A stretch of 64,000 nucleotides of DNA from Vespa crabro (GCF_910589235.1 NC_060957.1:4468312-4532311); one strand, 5' to 3'; shown: positions 1 to 14,975, numbered from the stretch's first letter. The notes: generated by a model not told the origin, from the sequence alone. A program made the numbers and translations.

Positions 1-1060
1 ATAGTAATGATATTAATGAAAATATCCATAATAATAATAATAAATATAACAATACTAACGATAATAACAATAACAATAATAACAATAATTACGATTAATA
101 ATATAATAACGATAATAGTAAGAATAATTATAATATCGAAAATATGGTTGATTACGAAAATAACGGTAATAATGTTAATAAATATAATAACGACAATAAT
201 AATAACAATAATATCGACAATAACGATAATTACGATAAAACTAATAACAATTATAAGGATAATAAAGATAATGACAATAATATTAATAATAATAATAATA
301 ATGATTCAATAATAAGGATAATAGCAATAATAATAATAACAAAATTATCGATTATATTGTTTATAAAGGTAACGATAGTAACGATTATAATAATTATAAT
401 AATAACTATAATTACGATAATAATAAAAGAAAACATAATAATACTAATGATTATAAACATAATAACGATAATAACGATAATAATAATAAAATTAATAACG
501 ATAATAACGTTTATAACGATAATAAAAAGAACTGTAACAATAATAACAAAAATAACAATTAAAACGTTAATAACAATAATAATAATAACATTAATGACGA
601 TAATAACGGTAATAACGATAATAATAATAATAATAATGACGATAATAACGGTAATATCGCGTAATAATAAATACAACAATAACAATAGTAATAATAGCAA
701 TAATAACGATGGTAACGAAATGGAAGATAATGGTAAAATATTAATTACAAAATTAAGGATAATAACGATAATAACACTATAAATAATATAAGTAATAATA
801 ATAATTATAATAATAATAAAAAAATAACTATAATAAATATAATAACGTTAATAATACAAGTAATAATAACAATAATATCATTATTAAAGATAATAATGAT
901 AAGCACGATAATAATAATCATAATAATGACAATAATATTGATAATAATATTAACGATAATAACGGTAATGACGATAACAATAATAAAGATAATTACGATA
1001 AAGTCGATAATAATATTAACAATATTAACGATCATAAACGTAATAGTAATAATAATAACA
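1..1060 (+). repeat. Duplicated block A, copy at window start
   Basis: This block aligns with 62,078-63,210. Shared rare landmarks in the same order include ATGAAAATATCCATAATAAT near the start, AATACTAATGATTATAA at about 440, and GATGGTAACGAAATGGAAGA at about 705-725 (partner about 62,910-62,930). The first 150 bases also match 34,180-34,330. Since the homology begins at base 1, the block probably continues upstream of the window. Confidence 0.85.
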
Positions 1061-2264
1061 AGTATACCGATAATAATAATAATAATACAAAAAAAAATAA
1101 TAACAATATTAACGATAATAATGATAATAATAATTACAATAATAACGTTAGTAATAATAACGAAAATAAAGATAATAATACTAATGATATTAAAGATAAT
1201 AATAATAATTACAATAACGATAACAATGACAATATAGATAATAATAATTATAATAACAATAACGAATATAAGGATAATAACGATTATAATAATAATAATA
1301 ACGAAAATAAGACTAATAACGATAACAACGAAAATAATAATAACAATAATAGCGAAAATAACGATTTTAACGATAATAAGGATAATAATAATAATTATAA
1401 TAACGATAGAAACGGTAAAAACGATAATAACGTAAAAACGATGATAACGACATTATCGATAATAATAATAATCAGAATAACGATGATAACGATAATATCG
1501 ATAATAAAAAAAATAATAATAATAATGATCGTAACGATAATAAGGCAATAATAGCAGTTATAGTAACAATAATCATAGTAATAACTATAATAACGATAAT
1601 ATCAATAATAATAACAATGACAAAGTTAATAGAAATGATAATTAAATGCGATAATAACGATAATTACGTTAATAATAATAACAATAATAAAGATAATACC
1701 GATATTGACATTATTAACAATAATAATAATAGCAACAATAACGATAATTAAGAAAATAAAAATTATAATTAAAACGATACTAAGGATAAGAACGATATCA
1801 TCAATAATATTAATTAGAATAACAAAAATAATATCGATTATATTAATAAAAATTTTAACAATTATATAGATAATTATAATAATCATATTAACAATAATAA
1901 AGATAATAACAATATTAACGATAATAAGGATAATAAAAATGACGATATTTACAAATATAACGATAAGAGAAATATTAATAATACCAATAATAATGATAAT
2001 ATAGGTATTAATATTTACGATATTAAGGATAACTTTAATAATAATAATAACGATAATAACGGTTTTAACGATAAATATAATAACGATAATAACGATTTTA
2101 ACGATAATGACGATAATATCAATAATAATAATAATAAAAATAAAGATAATAACGAAATTAATGGAAATAACGATAGTAATAATAAAATAATAACGATAAT
2201 AACGATAATAATAAAAATATTAACAATAATAACGATAATAGCGATAACAACGTTAATAATTAAT

Positions 2265-2292
2265 TATATTATAATAAGTATATTATAATAAG
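2265..2292 (+). repeat. 14-bp perfect tandem duplication
   Basis: TATATTATAATAAG occurs twice head to tail. Its length is not a multiple of three, so it shifts the triplet phase. It is a simple local slippage product. Confidence 0.85.
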
Positions 2293-3040
2293 TAATTATA
2301 ACAATCATAATATTAATAACGATAATAACGATATTAAAGATTCTAATAATTACGATAATAACGTTGATATCGATAATAATAATAGCAATATTAACGATAA
2401 TTTCGATAATAATAATAATGACAATAACAACAACAAAAAAGGTAATAACGATAATAATATAAACGATAATAACAATAATACTAATAATAATACTATCTCT
2501 AATAACAATATTATGATAATAATAATAATAATTATAACAATAATTACGATAAAAAAGAAATTAACGATAATAATAATGATGATAAAGATGATAATAGTAA
2601 TTATAATAATAACGATTATAACGATATTATCGATTATAATAAGATTTATAATAAAGATAATAAAGATAAAAACGATATACATAATATCAACAAAAACGAT
2701 AATAACGATAATAATGATAATAACGATAATAAAAAAATAATAATATTAATGAGAAGAATAACGATGATACCGATAATAACGGTAATAATAATAATAAATA
2801 TAAATATAATGTCGTTAATAAAGATAGTAATAATAATATTAGAAATAATGACTATAATATTGATAACAATAATAACGATAAGGAGAAAAATAACGATAAA
2901 AATTATAACCATAAAATCGATAACAACGATAATAACGGTAATATTAATAATAATAATATCGATTATAAGGATAAAAAAGATAAGAACGATTATAATAATA
3001 ACAATAATAACAATAATAACTATAATAACGATAGTAATAA

Positions 3041-3095
3041 TAATATATATATTGATATATATAGTAATATAGGATAAATATATAGATAGTGTTTA
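3041..3095. other. AT-dinucleotide island breaking the triplet pattern
   Basis: Here the triplet step gives way to runs of AT and TATATA, including a near-palindromic ATATATATTGATATATAT, followed by GATAGTGTTTATAAGGACG. No coding or regulatory meaning can be assigned. Confidence 0.7.
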
Positions 3096-5739
3096 TAAGG
3101 ACGATATTAAATAAAAACGTAATTAAAGAAAATAACGATAATAACGATAATAAGGACAATAATAATAATAATAGAACGATAATAAAGACAAATTCGATTA
3201 TAATAATAACGATAATAACACAATAGTTATAATAATAATAACGATAATTTCGATTAAAGTAATAACAATAAAATCGATAATAAAGATAATAATAAAAATA
3301 ATAACAATAATAACGAAAATAACGTCAATAAAAATTATATTATGTACGGTAATAACGATAAGAAAGAGATTAACGGTAATAACGATAATAACGACAATAA
3401 TAATAATAATATGAATAATAACCATAACTACAAAAAGACGATAATAGTAATATTTATAATAATGAAAACAAAGATAATAACGTAAAAACTATTATAATAA
3501 TAATAATAATAATAAAGATAGTAACGATATGAACGATATTAACAATAATAACAATAATAAAGATAATTATAATACGATAATAACGATTACAGTAATAATA
3601 ATAATATTGATAGTTATAAAAATTACGATAATGTTGAAAATAATAATAGTAATAATAAAAATAATAAAGAAATTAACGATAACAACTATATTAATGATAA
3701 TAACAATAATAATTACAATAATAATAACAATAATAACGTTAATATCAATAATAATGAATACTATAATAATGATAATAAAGTTAATAACTTTAATATTAAT
3801 AACAATAATAATGATAACAACGATAATAACAATATTAATAATAATAACGAAAATAAGGATAATCACGATGACAACGATAATAATAATAACAATAATAATG
3901 ATAATAGGTTAATAATCGTAGTAGTAATAACAATAATAACGATAAGAACTATATTTACGGTAAAAATAGTAACGATAATAACGTTAATATCAATAATAAT
4001 AATAACAACATTAACGACAATAACGATAAGAGTAATAATAAACGTGATAATAACGATAATAATAATACGATAATAACGGGAATACCAATAATAATAACAA
4101 CGATAACAACGATAATAATAATATTAATAATAATATCGATAACTACTATCATTCCTATAATTATAATAATAGTAATATCGATAATAAGGATAATTACGAA
4201 AAAAACGGTAATAACGATAATAACGATAATAACGGTAATAATTATAACAATAATGACGATAATAAAGATAATTACGATAATAATTATAATAACGATAATT
4301 ATAACAATAATTACGATGCGAAAGATTAAGAAGATAATAATAATAATTATTACGACAATAATAATAAGAATATTAACGTTAATAACAATATTAGCGATAA
4401 TAATAATAATAATAATAAAGATAATAACGAAATTGACCATAATAACAATAATTGTGATAATTACAATAATAATAAGAACAGCAATAACCATATAACCGAT
4501 AATAAAAATAATAATAATAACAATAATATACATAATAAAGATATCAACGATAGTAATTGTAGTAATAACGATACTAAAGATAATAACGATATTAACGATA
4601 ATAGTAATACTGATAGTAAGCAAAATATCAATAGTAATAATAACAACATTAACGATATTATCGTTAATATTAACAATAATAATAACTATAATAACGACAA
4701 TAACGATAATAACAATATTAATAATAACTATATTAACGATAATACCAATAATAATAATTAAAATATTATCGATAATATCGATAATAATAATAAAAATAAC
4801 AACGATAATATCGATAATAACTGCTATATAATTAATAATAACAATAATAACGATAATAAGGATAGTAACTATAATAACAATGGTATTAATATCGATAAAA
4901 ACAATAAAATTAATAACGCCGATTATGATAACAACGAAATTAATAATATTAATAATAAAGATAATTATGATAATAAAGATAGTAATTGTAGTAATAATAA
5001 AAACAATAACGATAATAACGTTAATATCGAAAATAACGATTATATTATTAACGATTATATTAATAATATCGATAATATGAATAACAAAACTAACGATAAT
5101 AACGATAATAATAATAATAATAACAATAATAACGATATTATATACTAGCGATAATAATAAAAACAATATTAACGTAAATAAAGATAATAAAGATAATAAT
5201 GATAATGATAAAAATAATAACAGTAATTATAACCATAATTACGATAATAGCGACAATAACGATCATAACGATAATAAAAATAGTAATAATAACGATGATA
5301 ACGGAATTAAGTATAATAATAATTATAATAATAATAACAATACTAACTATAAAAACGATAATAATAATAGTAATAGTAATAATAATAGCAAAAATAACGA
5401 TAATAAAGATATTTACAATAACACTAATAAGGACAATAACGATAATAACGATAACAATAATAATAATAATAACGTTAATAACGAAAATTACGACAACTCT
5501 GATAATAACATCAATAATGATAACGATAATAACGAAATAGTAGTATTAATTATTACTATAATAAAGATAATATTGTTATATTATCGATATAAACGATAAG
5601 AACAATAATATTAATAAAAATAATAATAACAATAATAACGATAATAATAATAATAATAATAACAATAACAAGGATAATAACAATAATAATAATAAAAGAC
5701 TATAATAATGAATATAAAGATAATGATAATAAAGATAAT

Positions 5740-6180
5740 AATTATAATAATAAAAAAAATAATAACGATAATAATGATACAAACGATAATAATAATAATA
5801 ATAACAATTAACATAATAACGATTATAAAGATAATAATAATAACATAAATAACGATAATACGATTATAACGATAATAATAATACTAATAATAACAATAAT
5901 GACAGCAAAAACGATAAAAAATATGATAACATTAATAACGATAAAAATGATAATAACGAAAATAACGATAATAATAATAACAATAGTAACTATAATAACC
6001 ATAATAACGATACTACAGTAATAAAGATATAGATAATATCGATAATAAGGACAATAATAATAGTAATAATAACGAAAATAACGATCATAAGAATAATAAT
6101 AATGACATCGATAATAATGATAACAATAATATCGATAATAAGGGTAATTATGAAAATAACAGTAATAACGATAATATATA
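5740..6180 (+). repeat. Duplicated block B, copy 1
   Basis: Aligns with 35,120-35,480. Landmarks are ATGATACAAACG at the start, a CAGCAAAAACGATAAAAAAT-like segment in the middle, and AATAAGGACAATAATAATA near the end. Similarity is lower than in other pairs, with several indels. Confidence 0.65.
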
Positions 6181-6894
6181 TAGAACGACAATAATAATAA
6201 TAATAAAAACGATAATAAGGATAAGAACGATAATAACAATAATAACGATAGTAACAGTGAAAATAATAGCAATAATAGATATATTAAAGTTAGTAAGGAT
6301 AATAACGATTATAATATTAATTATAATAACGTTAAATACGATAATAGCGACAATATTATTATTAATATTAACGTTAATATGTATAATAACTATATAGAAG
6401 TTAACAGTAATAACAATAATAACGATAAAAACGATATTAACGATAATAACAATAATAATATTGATAATAACGATAATAATAATAGAAATAATAACGATTT
6501 TTTATGTTAAGAATGATAATAATAATAACATTTATAACCATTATAACATTATCAACGATAATAATAATAATGACGTTAATAATAATAATCATAATAAAGA
6601 TATTAACTATAATTTCAACAATAATAATTCTAAAAATAATAATAATAATAATAGTAACCATAAGAACGATAATATCGATAATAACTATTACAATAATAAC
6701 GATAGTAGAGATAATAAAGATAATAACGATAATAATATTAACGATAATATCGACATTATTGATAATATTAACAACGATAATTTTGATAATAACGATAATA
6801 AAATTAATAACAATAAAGATAATATCAATAATAACGATAATATCGATAATAACGATAATAACAACAAAAATAGTATTAATAATTACAGTAAAAG

Positions 6895-7165
6895 CAATAA
6901 TAGGCATAAAAACGATTTTGACGATAATAATAATAACGATAAAAACAATAATATCGATAATATTAATATCAATATTTACTATAATTTCGATATTAATAAT
7001 AGAAATAATAACAATAATAACAATCATTAAGATGATAACGACTGTAATAATAACGATAATACCGATATTAATAATAATAATATTATTGTTAGTAACAATA
7101 ATAATGATAACGATGTTTATAATAGTAATAATAATAACGATTATAACGTTACTAACGATATAAAT
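6895..7165 (+). repeat. Duplicated block C, copy 1
   Basis: Aligns with 18,630-18,895. Both begin with a CATAAAAACGATTTT segment, pass through an AATTTCGATATTAATnAT segment, and end with ACGATGTTTATAATAGTAAT followed by the same triplets. Confidence 0.8.
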
Positions 7166-8180
7166 GATAATTACGATATTAACGAAAATAGTGTTAACAA
7201 TTGTAACGAAGACAACGATAACAACATTAATAATAATAATAATAATAGCGAAGGTAAGTATAATAACGGTGACAACTATAATATTAATAATAATAATAAA
7301 GATAATAATAATAAGGATAATAAAGATAATAGCGATTATAATAATAACGATTAAAAAGATAACAACGACAAATAATGATAATTGCAATAATAACGATAAT
7401 AATAGTAATAAAAATAACAATAATAACGATATTAATGAAAATAGTAATAACAATAATAACGATAACAACGATAATAACATTAATCATACTAATAATAATA
7501 TCGAAAGTAGGTATAATAACGATGCCATCGATAAAGATAACAAAAATAAGAACGATAATAAAGATAATAACGATAATAATAATACTAATAATAACGATAA
7601 TAACGATAATAATATTAACGATAATAGCGATAATGAAGATAATAACGATAATAAGGATAATAACATTATAGTTATTAACGATCTGAACGACAATAAAGAC
7701 AATAACAATTACAATTATAAAGATATTAATGAAAATAACGATAATAATGATAATAAAGACAATAATAATAATAGTAATAACGATAATAACGATAATAATA
7801 AAATCGAAAATAATGACAATAATAATAATATTAATACCGATAATAATGTTAATAACGAGAACATCGGTAATAATAAAAACAATAATATCGATAATAACGA
7901 TATTAACGATATAATAATAATAATAATAATTTCGTTAAATAGGTTAATTACGAAAATATCGGTAATAACCACGATAACGGGGAAATCGATAATTAACAAT
8001 GAACTCGATAATAACGATAATAACGACATTAAATGTAATAATAATAACGATAATAACGATAATATCTATATTAATAATTGCGATAATGTCGACAAAATTA
8101 ATAATAATATTAATGGTATTAACGGTAATAACGATATTAACGATAATAATAATAATAATAATAATAATAATATCGCCATT
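7160..8180 (+). repeat. Duplicated blocks D1 and D2, copy 1
   Basis: Two parts match the 43-44 kb region in swapped order. 7,160-7,290 (ending in ACGGTGACAACTATAATATT) matches 44,400-44,560. 7,655-8,180 (beginning ATAGTTATTAACGAT and containing AATTACAATTATAAAGATAT) matches 43,480-44,010. A single open frame from 7,164 to 8,429 crosses this area but changes from Ile/Thr-rich to Asn/Asp-rich and back, so it is not read as a gene. Confidence 0.75.
7264..7290 (+). repeat. Dispersed module M2 (AACGGTGACAACTATAAT)
   Basis: The string or a close variant occurs at 7,264, 25,938, 32,843, 34,041, 44,497, 53,532, 58,715 and 60,442, all on the plus strand. It is usually preceded by a (GAAAATTGTAATAACATT)-like segment and a run of AAT. 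It looks like a conserved part of the higher-order unit. Confidence 0.8.
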
Positions 8181-8246
8181 AATAACTATAATAAAAATAA
8201 TAACGATATGGTATTAACGATAATAACAACAATAGTAGTAATAATA
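8179..8246 (+). repeat. Dispersed module M1 (GATATGG core)
   Basis: M1 consists of TTAATAACTATAATAAA, then ATAACGATATG, then a TTAACG segment and ACAATAGTAGTAA. It recurs at 17,781, 18,063, 45,867 and 57,133 on the plus strand, and at 22,355 and 24,750 inside the inverted block on the minus strand. This copy reads GATATGGTATTAACG. Confidence 0.8.
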
Positions 8247-8639
8247 ATAATGATAAAAACGATAATAACGACAATAAAAATAATAATAATAAAAATAATA
8301 AAGATATTAACTAAAATAACGATAATAAAAGTAATTATAATAACAATAATAACAATAATAACGATAATAAGCAAAAGAACAACAGTAGTAACGATAATAA
8401 TGGTATTAATAATAGTAATAATACCATAAATAACAATAATAAAGATAATAACGGTATTAGTAATAGTAACGATAATAAAAATAATAATATCAACAATTAT
8501 AACGATAAGGACATAAATAATAATAACGGTAATAACGATAAAAAAAATGTTAATTGCGATAATAATTATAAAAATAATAATGATAATAAACATAATTACG
8601 CTAATAAAGGTAGTAATAAAAATAATAATAATAATAACA

Positions 8640-9395
8640 ATAATATCGATTATATCGATACTAACGATAATAACCATAATATTAAGAAAAGTAATGATAA
8701 TAACAATAATGACTAAAATATATATAATAACAAAGATAATGATAATAATAACGATAATAAAGAAAATTACGAAACTAAATATAATAATAATGATAATGAA
8801 GATAATAATAATAATAATAACAACAATAATGACGATAATATCGATAATAATTATAACAATAATAACGATATAAACGATAATAACGGTAATAATAATAACA
8901 ATATTAACGTGAAGGATGATATTAACGTAAATAATAATATTATTCTTAAAGATAATAACGATAATAACGGAAATAGTAATCGAAATAATATCAATAATAA
9001 CACAAATATTGATAATAACTATAATATCGATAAAATATTAAAGATAATAAAAACAGAACAGATAATAATTACGATAATAACGATAATAATAATAGTAATA
9101 ACAACGATAATATCAATAATAACGTTAACAGCGGTAATAATAATAATAATAATATTAATAAAATCGACAATAACGATACTTACGATAATAATAGTAGTAA
9201 TAAAAGAACTAATGTCAATTATAACAATAATAATGATAATAATGATAATAATGATAATAAAAGCAATAATATCAACAATAATAAAGGTAATTACCTAAAT
9301 AAAAATAAACAGTAATAACATTCATAACAAAAAAACCATAATAACTACAATAATAATATCAATAATAACTTTAATAATAATAACAATAATAACGC
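8640..9395 (+). repeat. Duplicated block E, copy 1
   Basis: Aligns with 34,325-35,075. Shared landmarks in order are CATAATATTAAGAAAA, GATAATGAAGATAATAATAA, AACGTGAAGGATGA, AATATTATTCTTAA, GGAAATAGTAATCGA, GGTAATTACCTAAATAAAAA and CATAACAAAAAAACC. This is one of the clearest pairs in the window. Confidence 0.9.
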
Positions 9396-9409
9396 TAATA
9401 ATAATAATG

Positions 9410-9444
<35 letters not shown>

Positions 9445-12074
9445 CATAGTAATGAAAATAACGGAAATAATAGTTGTAATAATAACACTAATCAAAATAA
9501 TAAAGGTAATAACGATATTAATAATAATAATATTAACAATAATAAAGATAATTTCGATAATAATATTTTTAACATTAATAACGATAATGAGGATAGTCAC
9601 AATAATAACGATTATAATGACGATAATAACGATAGTAACAATAATACTGATTATAAAGAAAACAATTATAAAAATAATAATGATAATATACATAATATCG
9701 GTATAAATAATTACAATATCAACGATAAAAACAATAATAATATCAATAATAATAACGATAATAGCGGCAATAATAATAATATCATTGAAAACGCTAATAA
9801 CGATAATAACGGTAATAACGAAAATATTATCGACAATAACGATAATAATAATAATATTAATAATATTGATAATAACAATAATAGCGATAATAATGATAAT
9901 AATTACAATAATAATAACAATAATAACGATAACAATAAAAACAATATGAACGATAATAATGATAAATCGATAATATCGATATTAATAATTACAATAATAA
10001 CAATAATAACGATAATAATATAATAACAAAAACAATAATAAGGATAATAACGGAAATAAAGGTAATAATAGTAAATATAATAACGATAACAACGATAATA
10101 ATTATATTATCTATTATAAAAATAACAATAATAAGGATAATACCGAAAATAAAGATAATAATAATAATTATAATAACTATAACAATGATAATAACTATTA
10201 TATCGATAATAATAATAGTAAGAATAATAATAATATTAAAAGGAAAAAAGATAATAACGAAAATTTTAATAACAATAGTAACGTTCATAAAGATAATAAT
10301 AGTAATAATAAAAACAAAATTTACGATAATAAAGATAAGATTGATTATAATAATAATAATAATACCTATAATCACGATAATATAGATAATAATAATAATA
10401 AAAGCATAGTATAATAACGATAATAATAATATAAATAATAACAATAATAATGAAATTAATAATAATAATAATAATAACGATAATAATTATAATAACGATA
10501 ATAAAGGAAGTAGTAATAGTAATAATAACATTAATAACACCAATAACGATAATAAATATAAAAATTATGATAATATCGATGATAATAATAATAGTAACGA
10601 TAATAGCGATAATAACGGCAATAGTAATAATAATAATAACAACGATTATAACGATAATAATGATATATACAGTAGGAATAATAACAATAAAAACAATAAT
10701 AACAAGAATAATAATACTAATGATTATAACCATAATAACGATAACAACGATAATAATAAGAACATTAATAACGATAATAACGTTAATAAAAGCAATAGCA
10801 ATATTAATAATAACGATAATAACGATTATAATGATAATAAAAATAATAAGAATAAAGTCAATAACGATCCTAACGACAATAATGATGATAATAATAACAA
10901 TTATAAAGAAAATAACGATAATAACGATTATAACTATTTTTAGAATATTAATAATATTATCGATAATAACGAAAATAAAGATAATAATATAAGTAATATT
11001 ATCAATAATAACAATATGAAAGATAATAACGATAATTCCGAAAATAATACTAATAATTATAACAATAATAATCATAACAATAATAACGACAATAAGGGGA
11101 ACGACGATAATAATAATAGTAATAATAACGATAATAAGGATAATAACAATAACATCGATAATAATAATTACACTAATGATGATAATAACTATAGTAATCA
11201 TAATAATAATAATGATATCAACGATAATGAAGATGAAAACGATTATAATAATAATCATAATAACGATAATAACGATAATAGTATTAATAACTGTAACGAT
11301 AATAGCGATAATAACGATAATAATAATGACGATAATAGTTATAATAATAATAATAATGGTAATAATAATAATAATAACAATGATTACGATGATAGCGATT
11401 ATAATAATAATAATAATAATAAAAACGATAATATCTATAATAACTATACTAAATATAACAATAATAATAATAATAACGATAATATCTATAATAACGATAC
11501 TAAATGTAACAATAATAATAATAATAACGATAATATCTATAATAACGATACTAAATGTAACAATAATAAAAATAATAACGATAATATCTATAATAACGAT
11601 ACTAAAAATAACAATAATAAAAAAAATAATAGAAATAACGATTATGATGATATTTAATATTACATTAAAGACGATAATTATGATAATTGCGATAATAATG
11701 AAAAGAATATAAACAATAACAATAATGACGAAAAAATTATAATAACGGTAATAAAAATTATAATAACGATACAAACGATAAAAAGGAAAGTAACTACAAT
11801 AACATTGATATTAATAACGTTAAAAACAATAATAAAGTTAATAACGATAATAATAGTAAGAACAATAACATTAATAACGATAATAATAATAAAAATAATA
11901 ACGATAAGAATGATAATAACAATAATAATAATAATATTGTTAACAAAGATAATAACGTTATTAACGATATTAACGACGATAATAAAAACAATATTAACGA
12001 AAATAAAGATAATAAAGGTAATAACGATAATAATAATAATAATAAGAGCAATAATATCTATAATGTACAAAATA
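9396..12074 (+). repeat. Triplet satellite, mostly unpaired
   Basis: A-rich triplet sequence for which I saw no partner longer than about 100 bases. About 10,705-10,800 resembles 62,600-62,685. It contains the 51-bp minisatellite at 11,426. A minus-strand frame of about 500 codons (10,266-11,774) is Ile/Val-rich and overlaps Asn-rich plus-strand frames, so I do not call a gene. Confidence 0.7.
11426..11629 (+). repeat. Minisatellite, 51 bp x 4
   Basis: CGATAATATCTATAATAAC starts at 11,426, 11,477, 11,528 and 11,579, spaced exactly 51 bases apart. Each unit continues with a GATACTAAATGTAACAAT-like segment and AAT triplets. The units differ by a few bases. 51 is a multiple of three, so the array stays in triplet phase. 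Confidence 0.95.
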
Positions 12075-12797
12075 ACGATAATAATGATAATGATAATAAC
12101 TATAATAACAATAGTAACGACAATAATAATAATTATAATAACGTTAAAAAAGATAATATCTATGTCAACGATAATAATAATAACAATAATATCAATAAAA
12201 ACGATAGCAACGTTAATAATAATATTACAAAAAAAGGATAATAAGGATAGTAATAATAATAATAACAATAATACAGATTATAACGACATTAATAAGAATA
12301 AAAATAATAATAATAATAATAATATCTATGATAACGATAATAACTATAATAATAATATTATTCATGACAATAATACCTATAATAACGGTAATAAGTATAA
12401 TAATAAATACGATAAAGTCTATAATATCCATAAGATTATTAACAATTATAGCGATTATATCGATAATAATAATAACAATATTAACGATAATATTGATAAA
12501 AGTAATAACAATATTAACGATAATATCTATGAAAATAATAATAATAATAATAATAAAAGTAATAACGATAGTAGAGATAACAACAATGATAATAATAATA
12601 ACGATAATAAGGATAATAAAGTTAATAAAAATAATTATAATAAAGATAACAACGATATTGATGAAAGTAGAGATAATAATATTTACATTAATAAAGATAA
12701 TTACGATAATAATGATATTAGCAATAAAAATTATAATAATGATAACAATAATGAAGATAATAACGCAAATAATAATAACAATTATAGCGTTAATAAT

Positions 12798-12835
12798 GTT
12801 ATTACCGATAATAATGATAATTATAATATTCATAG
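12798..12835 (+). repeat. Dispersed module M4 (GTTATTACCGATAAT)
   Basis: GTTATTACCGAT followed by a TAATATTCATA segment occurs at 12,798, 33,315, 41,999 and 54,535. Confidence 0.78.
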
Positions 12836-12909
12836 TAACTATAATAAGAATATTATCCATAATAATAATAACAATAATAACGATAATAACGATAATAACA
12901 TTTATAAAA

Positions 12910-12945
12910 GAAGTATTAATAACAATATTAAGAATAATAACAATA
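12910..12945 (+). repeat. Dispersed module M6 (AGAAGTAATAATAACAATAT)
   Basis: Variants occur at about 12,910, 41,609, 44,938, 54,010, 59,203 and 60,767, most of them followed within about 60 bases by AGTAGTAGTAA or similar. Confidence 0.6.
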
Positions 12946-13937
12946 AAAACGATAATAACAATAAAAATAGTAGTAATATAAAAAGAAATAATTATATTAA
13001 CGATAAAAACGATTTTTACGATAATAATAATGACTATAAATAGGATAATATCGATAATTATAATAACGATATTAACCATAATATCGATAATAATAATAAC
13101 ATTAATAACTAATAACTATAATTACGAAAATAACGATTATAACGATAATAATAATCAGAGTAATATTAACCAAAATAAAGATAATAACGACACAATAATA
13201 ATAATAATAATAACGATAATAAAGGTTATAACGATAGAAATAATAGAAAAATAACAATAATATCAATAATAATGTTAAAAAAGATAATAAAGATAATATC
13301 GTTAATAATAATAACGATAATAATGATAATAGCGATAAAAAAATAACGATATTAACGATAATATTGCCAATATTAAAGATAATAATAATAATAATGTTAA
13401 AACGATAATAATTATTATAATTATAGTAGTAATAACGTTAATAACGTTATTAAAAATAAAAATAATAATGACAATATATATAATAATAATAAAATTCATA
13501 ACCTTAATAACGTTAATAACGATAATATCGGTAAGAATAGTGAAATTGATAACTCTAATAACTGTAATAAAGATATAATATTATAAATAATAACGTTAAT
13601 AACGATTAAAAAGGAAATGATAATAACAATATCGAAAGTAACGATAATAACGGTAAAAACGATAATAATAATAGTAATAATACTAGTAATAATAATAATG
13701 GTAATTACGATAATAACAATAATAATAATAGTTATAATACATTATAACAATAATAACGATAACAACGATAATAACGATATCTATAATAACGATAATAAAG
13801 ATAATAATAATAACAATATTAATATCATTTATAACTATAATAACCATGATAACCATAATGACGATAATAACGATAATAGCGATAATAATAATAATAATAG
13901 TAATAACAGTAATAACGATAATAACGTTAATAACGAC

Positions 13938-13985
<48 letters not shown>
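13938..13985 (+). repeat. Pure (AAT)16 microsatellite
   Basis: An uninterrupted AAT run of 48 bases bounded by GAC and AGT. The matching position in the second copy (about 43,085-43,140) has an interrupted run, so length has changed since duplication. Confidence 0.95.
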
Positions 13986-13986
<1 letters not shown>

Positions 13987-14929
13987 GTAATAATAATAAC
14001 GATAATAAAGATAATGACGACAATAATAATAATAATAATAATATTAATGATAATAACGAAATAATCGATAATAATAATTACAATAATAACGATAATAACT
14101 TCAATAATGATAATAATAATAATAATTGTAACGATAATAACGATCAATTCGATAATAACAATATTAATAAGAGCGATAGAAACGTTAATAGTAATAATTA
14201 TTAATTCGATAATAATTATATTAATGAAAATAATTATAATAATAATAATAAATATAACAATAATAACGATAACAACGATAACAATATTAACGATAATAAT
14301 GTTAGTTATAACAATAATAGAAACAATAATAACGATAATAAAGATATCATTAATAATAAAAATAACGATAATGCCGATAATAACCTTAATAATATTTATA
14401 ATAACAATAATAATAATATCTATAATAACGATAATAACCATAATAACGATAGTAACGATAATAACAATAATAGTAATAATAACCACGAAAATAACGATAA
14501 TAACGATAACAATAATAATAACACTAACAATATAAATAATTACAATAGTAACGATAATAACATTATGACGAAAATAATAATAATAATAATAACGATGATA
14601 ACCATATAGACGATAATAATAATAATATTTACAACGATGTTATGTGTAATAACGATATCATCGAGAATAAAAAAATAATATCGTTAATAACGATAATAAC
14701 GATAATGAAATTAATAATAATATCTATAATAGCAATAATAACGATAATAAAATATTAATAGTAATAAGAATAAAGATAATATCGATAATAACGATAATAT
14801 CGATAATAATTAGAACGAAAATAACGACGATAATAATAATCATAATCGGTAATAAGGATAAATACGATAACATCGACAATAATAATAGCAATAATATAGA
14901 TAATATCTATAATAACGACATTAATAATG

Positions 14930-14972
<43 letters not shown>
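14930..14972 (+). repeat. Pure AAT microsatellite, 43 bp
   Basis: Uninterrupted AAT step between AATG and AACAAGG. Confidence 0.95.

Positions 14973-14975
<3 letters not shown>

Larger units (their letters stand above)
1061..5739 (+). repeat. Triplet satellite without a clear long partner
   Basis: This stretch has the same A-rich triplet texture as the rest. I found only a short match, about 4,150-4,300 to 49,200-49,300, around GGATAATTACGAAAAAAACG. It holds a 14-bp tandem at 2,265 and an AT-dinucleotide island at 3,041. I see no gene or RNA feature. Long Ile-rich frames on the minus strand (for example 3,955-5,166) are compositional. Confidence 0.7.

Noticed and set aside
3955..5166. 403-codon minus-strand frame that changes from Ile/Val-rich to Leu/Ser-rich
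   Set aside because: Ile/Val and Leu/Ser are two phases of the same repeat, so the change marks a frame slip and not domain structure.
11426..11629. CRISPR-like array
   Set aside because: The units are tandem with no unique spacers and consist of the same low-complexity triplets.
10266..11774. 502-codon minus-strand Ile/Val frame
   Set aside because: Same reason. It includes the antisense of the 51-bp minisatellite and overlaps Asn-rich frames on the plus strand.
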